Shown here: piece by piece, positions 29,996 to 32,790 of the stretch | Numbering within the stretch: position 1 is the stretch's first letter | Layout: each line of letters begins with the position of its first letter | Assembly (NCBI GenBank): GCA_022788205.1 | Contig: JALEVQ010000015.1 | Location: 1-32,790 of the forward strand | Source of the DNA: Robinsoniella sp. | GTDB lineage: Bacteria > Bacillota > Clostridia > Lachnospirales > Lachnospiraceae | DNA: 32,790 bases | Reading direction: 5' to 3' | Position numbers and translations under genes: made by a program | The notes under the pieces: model-generated | The model's input: the letters and a program-made list of their open reading frames with translations, nothing else | Database searches by the model: none | Told to the model about the DNA's origin: nothing

Positions 29996-31204
29996 TTATT
30001 TCGGGATTTCCAGACTCTCATCAAAAGAGGTATCTGGAGGTGCGGCGTCATCCTCCTGGCTGTCAGAGTCAGCGGAAGACTGCTCTGCGCTCAGAAGCTG
30101 TTTTTCCAGTTGGTTGAAATCATACTGGCGCTGCTGGAAATTGTTGAAACGGTTGGCACATGCTGTGGGAGCAGCGGCAGGATGTTTCTGCTTTTTCTGT
30201 TCTTCGTATGCTTTCAGCTGATCCATATCTTTGATGCCATTTTCTTTCCAGGCAGAGAGAATTTTTTCCGTGTAGGAAAATTGAGGCTGATGGATGCGGT
30301 CGATCGTCCGATGACATGCTTCGATGACCAGCTCGATCGGCATGTTATATTCTTTTAGCCAGCGTGACATGCATTCAATTTCTGAGTCGATAGGATTGCG
30401 CCCGCGGATCCCGAAAGCGCGCAGGATAGAAAAATAATGTTTGCTGTACACGGTGACACTCTGTTTTGCCTCCGCCACAGTGGTGATCCCTTCCGCCGCC
30501 CAGGACATGGCAACTTTTTTCATATAGCGACAATTTCCACCGCCCTTGGAGACACAGTACTCGATCAGATATTCAATCAAGTCAACTGAAAAGTGAAGAC
30601 TGTCATAAAAATATAGCAGGGCAGACATCTCCGTAGAGTCCAGTGTCTTGCCGAGATATTGCTCTGCGATAAAGAAGAGCTGTCGTATCTCTTCTTTTGA
30701 CTGGAAAAAAGCAAGCTTTTGCGGGAAAAAATTTTTTGCCTCTGGAAATTCCTGAAAAGGACGGTGATGCACCGTCTCTGGTGCCTCAACCGCAGTTTTG
30801 GAAGAAGATGATGGTACAGCAGCAGAGTCGGCAGAGGAATCCTCCTGTTTAGGCGCATCTGTCTTTGGAGCTTCTTCTTCCCCTTCTTCTTTTTCCTCCT
30901 CGGTTTTAAAAGGGATATCTAAAAAAGTGATATCGGTAATCCAGCCATCCTTATTTTTGGTCAGACGAATCAGACCTAGTCTTTCCCAGTAGCCAAGGGC
31001 ACGTTTGATATCTCTTTCTGTGTGGTCGAGCAGATCGGAAATCGCCGTAAAGGAAATTTGCTCTTCTGCCTGGGCACAGCGCAGGAGGTAGAGATAGAGT
31101 TTGACGTATTCTCCGCTTGCAGGAGCCATGTATTGATCGATAAACTGATTCTGTAAAATGGTTATGTTTTTCGTTTGATTCGTGTGTAAAAATAGTGAAT
31201 TCAT
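29996..31204 (-). CDS. DnaD-domain replication initiation protein
   Basis: A 402-aa protein with an N-terminal winged-helix-like part (about 20-95), an acidic Ser/Ala-rich linker (about 101-145), and two DnaD/DnaB_2-type helical domains (about 170-247 and 258-335). The second has the IDRIHQPQFSYTEKILSAWKENGI motif, close to the YxxxI-containing end of DnaD domains. Such proteins remodel origin DNA and help recruit the helicase loader encoded next. A low-complexity acidic tail closes the protein. The ATG follows AGGTGA. It opens the dnaD-loader pair, separated from murC by a 189-bp gap with its own promoter-like sequence. Confidence 0.88.
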   Translation of the reverse strand: MNSLFLHTNQTKNITILQNQFIDQYMAPASGEYVKLYLYLLRCAQAEEQISFTAISDLLDHTERDIKRALGYWERLGLIRLTKNKDGWITDITFLDIPFKTEEEKEEGEEEAPKTDAPKQEDSSADSAAVPSSSSKTAVEAPETVHHRPFQEFPEAKNFFPQKLAFFQSKEEIRQLFFIAEQYLGKTLDSTEMSALLYFYDSLHFSVDLIEYLIEYCVSKGGGNCRYMKKVAMSWAAEGITTVAEAKQSVTVYSKHYFSILRAFGIRGRNPIDSEIECMSRWLKEYNMPIELVIEACHRTIDRIHQPQFSYTEKILSAWKENGIKDMDQLKAYEEQKKQKHPAAAPTACANRFNNFQQRQYDFNQLEKQLLSAEQSSADSDSQEDDAAPPDTSFDESLEIPK

Positions 31205-31273
31205 GTGGTCACCTACGTTTTCGAGAGAGATCCTGTCTTAGAAGGATTCGGTTGATTCAGTTATGGTCTAATC

Positions 31274-31302
31274 AGTATAGCACAACTCGAAAAAAAAGAG
31301 AA
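31274..31302 (-). promoter_or_regulatory. Candidate extended -10 promoter for the DnaD-domain gene
   Basis: On the minus strand TGC-TATACT (complement of 31274-31282) gives an extended -10. The -35 at 17 bp is only TTCTCT (31297-31302). It leaves a leader of about 60 nt before the ATG. The same TGCTATACT sequence occurs in front of the sulfhydrylase gene. Confidence 0.4.
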
Positions 31303-31344
31303 TATCTAGTTTTTGGCAAAAAAAGAGACGACAAAATGTCAGGA

Positions 31345-31385
31345 AAACGCAAAATGAGACTGCCGCAAAGAATGCAGCAGCCTCA
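31345..31385 (-). terminator. Intrinsic terminator after murC
   Basis: On the minus strand TGAGGCTGCTGC pairs with GCGGCAGTCTCA around a 7-nt loop (one mismatch, one G-U), followed by TTTTGCGTTTT. It begins a few bases after the murC stop codon. Confidence 0.65.
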
Positions 31386-31393
31386 GATCATGA

Positions 31394-32773
31394 TTAAATT
31401 CCCAATAAATTTTCTCCGATCTTAAAGACATCGCCGGCTCCCATGGTGAGCAGCAGATCCCCCGGAGTGCAATGCTCCAGGAGGAAAGTCTCAATCTGAT
31501 CAAAAGATGAAAAATGGTGGACATCCGTTCCTGACACTTCGATTTTTTCTTTCAATGTCTCGGAGCTGATACCGAGATTGTCTGTCTCGCGTGCAGGATA
31601 AATATCAGCAAGGACGACGTGGTCGGCAAGAGAGAGCGCCTCTGCAAACTCATCCATCAAAGCCTTCGTGCGGCTGTATGTATGTGGCTGAAATACGCAC
31701 CAAAGTTCCTTGTGAGGGTAATTTTTTGCTGCGTGCAAGGTGGCTTTGATCTCGGTCGGGTGGTGAGCATAGTCATCGATGACCGTGATATTGGCGATGC
31801 TTCCTTTGTATTGGAAACGGCGGTCTGTGCCGTGGAAGTCAAGCAGTCCCTGCTCGATCATGTTTTCCTCAACACAGAGAAGGCGGCAGACTGCGATCGA
31901 AGCGAGCGCGTTCGAGACATTGTGAATGCCAGGGACATTCAAGTGGAAATGACCGATGCAGTTTCCGTGATACATGCAGTCGAAGGAAGCGTGAGCAAAT
32001 TCGTCGAATGTGATGTTTGCGGCATAATAATCACTCTCACCTTCTTTTCCATAGGTAATGATCTGACACGGGAGATCTCTCGTAATCTCTGCAAGATCCG
32101 GGATCTCACTGTTGATGACAAGAGTTCCATCCTCTGGAAGCTTTTCGGCAAACAGGCGGAAAGAGTGGCGGATGTCATTGATATCTTTGAAGAAATCAAG
32201 ATGATCGGCATCGATGTTTAAGATCACACTGATTTTAGGGTTAAAATGCAAAAAGCTGTTGGTGTATTCACACGCTTCTGTCAAGAAGGTCTGTGAGCTG
32301 CCGACGCGGATATTTCCGTGGATCGCCTGCAAAATACCGCCGACAGAGATCGTGGGATCTAACTGGGCAGCGAGAAAAATCTGCGCGATCATGGAAGTAG
32401 TCGTTGTCTTTCCGTGAGTTCCGGACACAGCGATCGGTGTCTCGTAGTTTGCCATGATCTGACCCAAAAGTTCTGCGCGTGTGAGCATAGGGATCCCTTT
32501 CTCCACTGCAGCGGCAAATTCAGGGTTGTCGGGATGGATCGCAGCCGTGTAGACAACGAGATCCGTTCCGTCCTCAATATTGGAGGCTCTCTGTCCATAA
32601 AATACCTTGATTCCACTGTCTTCCATGGATTTGGTCAGGGGAGATTCCTTGGCGTCGGAACCGGAGATTTTGAAATGGCGGTCGAGTAAAATGGAGGCCA
32701 GACCACTCATACTGATGCCGCCGATTCCGATAAAATGGACATGAATAGGATGGTTAAAATCTATCTGATACAT
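31394..32773 (-). CDS. murC: UDP-N-acetylmuramate--L-alanine ligase
   Basis: A 459-aa cytoplasmic ligase that attaches L-alanine to UDP-N-acetylmuramic acid, the first amino-acid step of peptidoglycan precursor synthesis. The N-terminal Rossmann motif is HFIGIGGISMSG (13-24), the ATP loop is GTHGKTTTT (118-126), and TEACEYTNSFLHFNP, NIDADHLDFF, DDYAHHPTEI and FQPHTYSRT are conserved Mur-ligase motifs specific to MurC. The length is standard. The ATG follows AAAGGAGAG, and only 17 bases remain before the window edge, so the upstream gene is not visible. Confidence 0.96.
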   Translation of the reverse strand: MYQIDFNHPIHVHFIGIGGISMSGLASILLDRHFKISGSDAKESPLTKSMEDSGIKVFYGQRASNIEDGTDLVVYTAAIHPDNPEFAAAVEKGIPMLTRAELLGQIMANYETPIAVSGTHGKTTTTSMIAQIFLAAQLDPTISVGGILQAIHGNIRVGSSQTFLTEACEYTNSFLHFNPKISVILNIDADHLDFFKDINDIRHSFRLFAEKLPEDGTLVINSEIPDLAEITRDLPCQIITYGKEGESDYYAANITFDEFAHASFDCMYHGNCIGHFHLNVPGIHNVSNALASIAVCRLLCVEENMIEQGLLDFHGTDRRFQYKGSIANITVIDDYAHHPTEIKATLHAAKNYPHKELWCVFQPHTYSRTKALMDEFAEALSLADHVVLADIYPARETDNLGISSETLKEKIEVSGTDVHHFSSFDQIETFLLEHCTPGDLLLTMGAGDVFKIGENLLGI

Positions 32774-32790
32774 AAATTGTCTCTCCTTTG

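Noticed and set aside
29555-30358. 267-codon plus-strand open frame opposite the helicase loader and DnaD genes
   Set aside because: Spans the junction of two solid minus-strand genes and shows no motif.

Overview
The window looks like chromosomal DNA from an anaerobic Gram-positive Firmicute, most likely a Lachnospiraceae-type gut clostridium. The evidence is strong GGAGG ribosome-binding sites, purine-rich coding strands, a DnaD/DnaI-type replication pair, a GerMN-domain envelope protein, a PucR-type regulator and a long-form PRPP synthetase. The genus is an inference from gene content. I saw no rRNA, tRNA, CRISPR array or prophage.

Layout. Positions 1-148 hold what looks like the right end of an IS200/IS605-type element (TnpB tail plus the conserved 3' hairpin), abutting a beta-carbonic anhydrase gene and possibly supplying its -35 element. 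After a terminator and a short GC-richer patch with a doubtful small minus-strand frame and a 20-bp tandem repeat come a serine hydrolase with a long C-terminal extension, thiE, and a translationally coupled HAD phosphatase. These are followed by an unrecognised 185-aa protein and a membrane-anchored GerMN protein. Next is a compact sucrose/glucan module: an amylosucrase-like GH13 enzyme behind a good promoter, a perfect 14-bp palindrome at the expected transcription start, and a LacI-family regulator 8 bp downstream. O-acetylhomoserine sulfhydrylase follows and converges on an M24 aminopeptidase/prolidase across a shared terminator.

The central region (about 11.0-24.7 kb) reads as a peptide acquisition and breakdown locus. 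It contains the M24 peptidase, a complete oligopeptide ABC transporter (oppA-B-C-D-F-like), a PucR-family regulator, a metal-dependent amidohydrolase, a TldD/TldE protease pair and a MalY/PatB-type C-S lyase. The regulator gene and the amidohydrolase-tldDE-malY operon diverge from a 118-bp gap in which the two predicted promoters share one nearly symmetric -10 element. The transporter is preceded by a promoter that runs directly into an intrinsic terminator, and a second large stem-loop separates oppA from the permease genes. The oppA product has a signal peptide but no lipobox cysteine. The gene set is consistent with uptake of particular peptides, cleavage to amino acids and C-S bond cleavage of a sulfur-containing product. 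That pathway is an inference.

The right part holds a YhaO/YhaN-like nuclease-ATPase pair with an altered metallophosphatase motif and a membrane hairpin in the ATPase. On the minus strand, in transcription order, are murC, a DnaD-domain replication protein, a DnaI/DnaC-type helicase loader and PRPP synthetase. All full genes appear intact. The best candidate for something not well described is the PucR-linked peptide locus with its unusual regulatory architecture; the evidence is gene neighbourhood and sequence motifs, not function.
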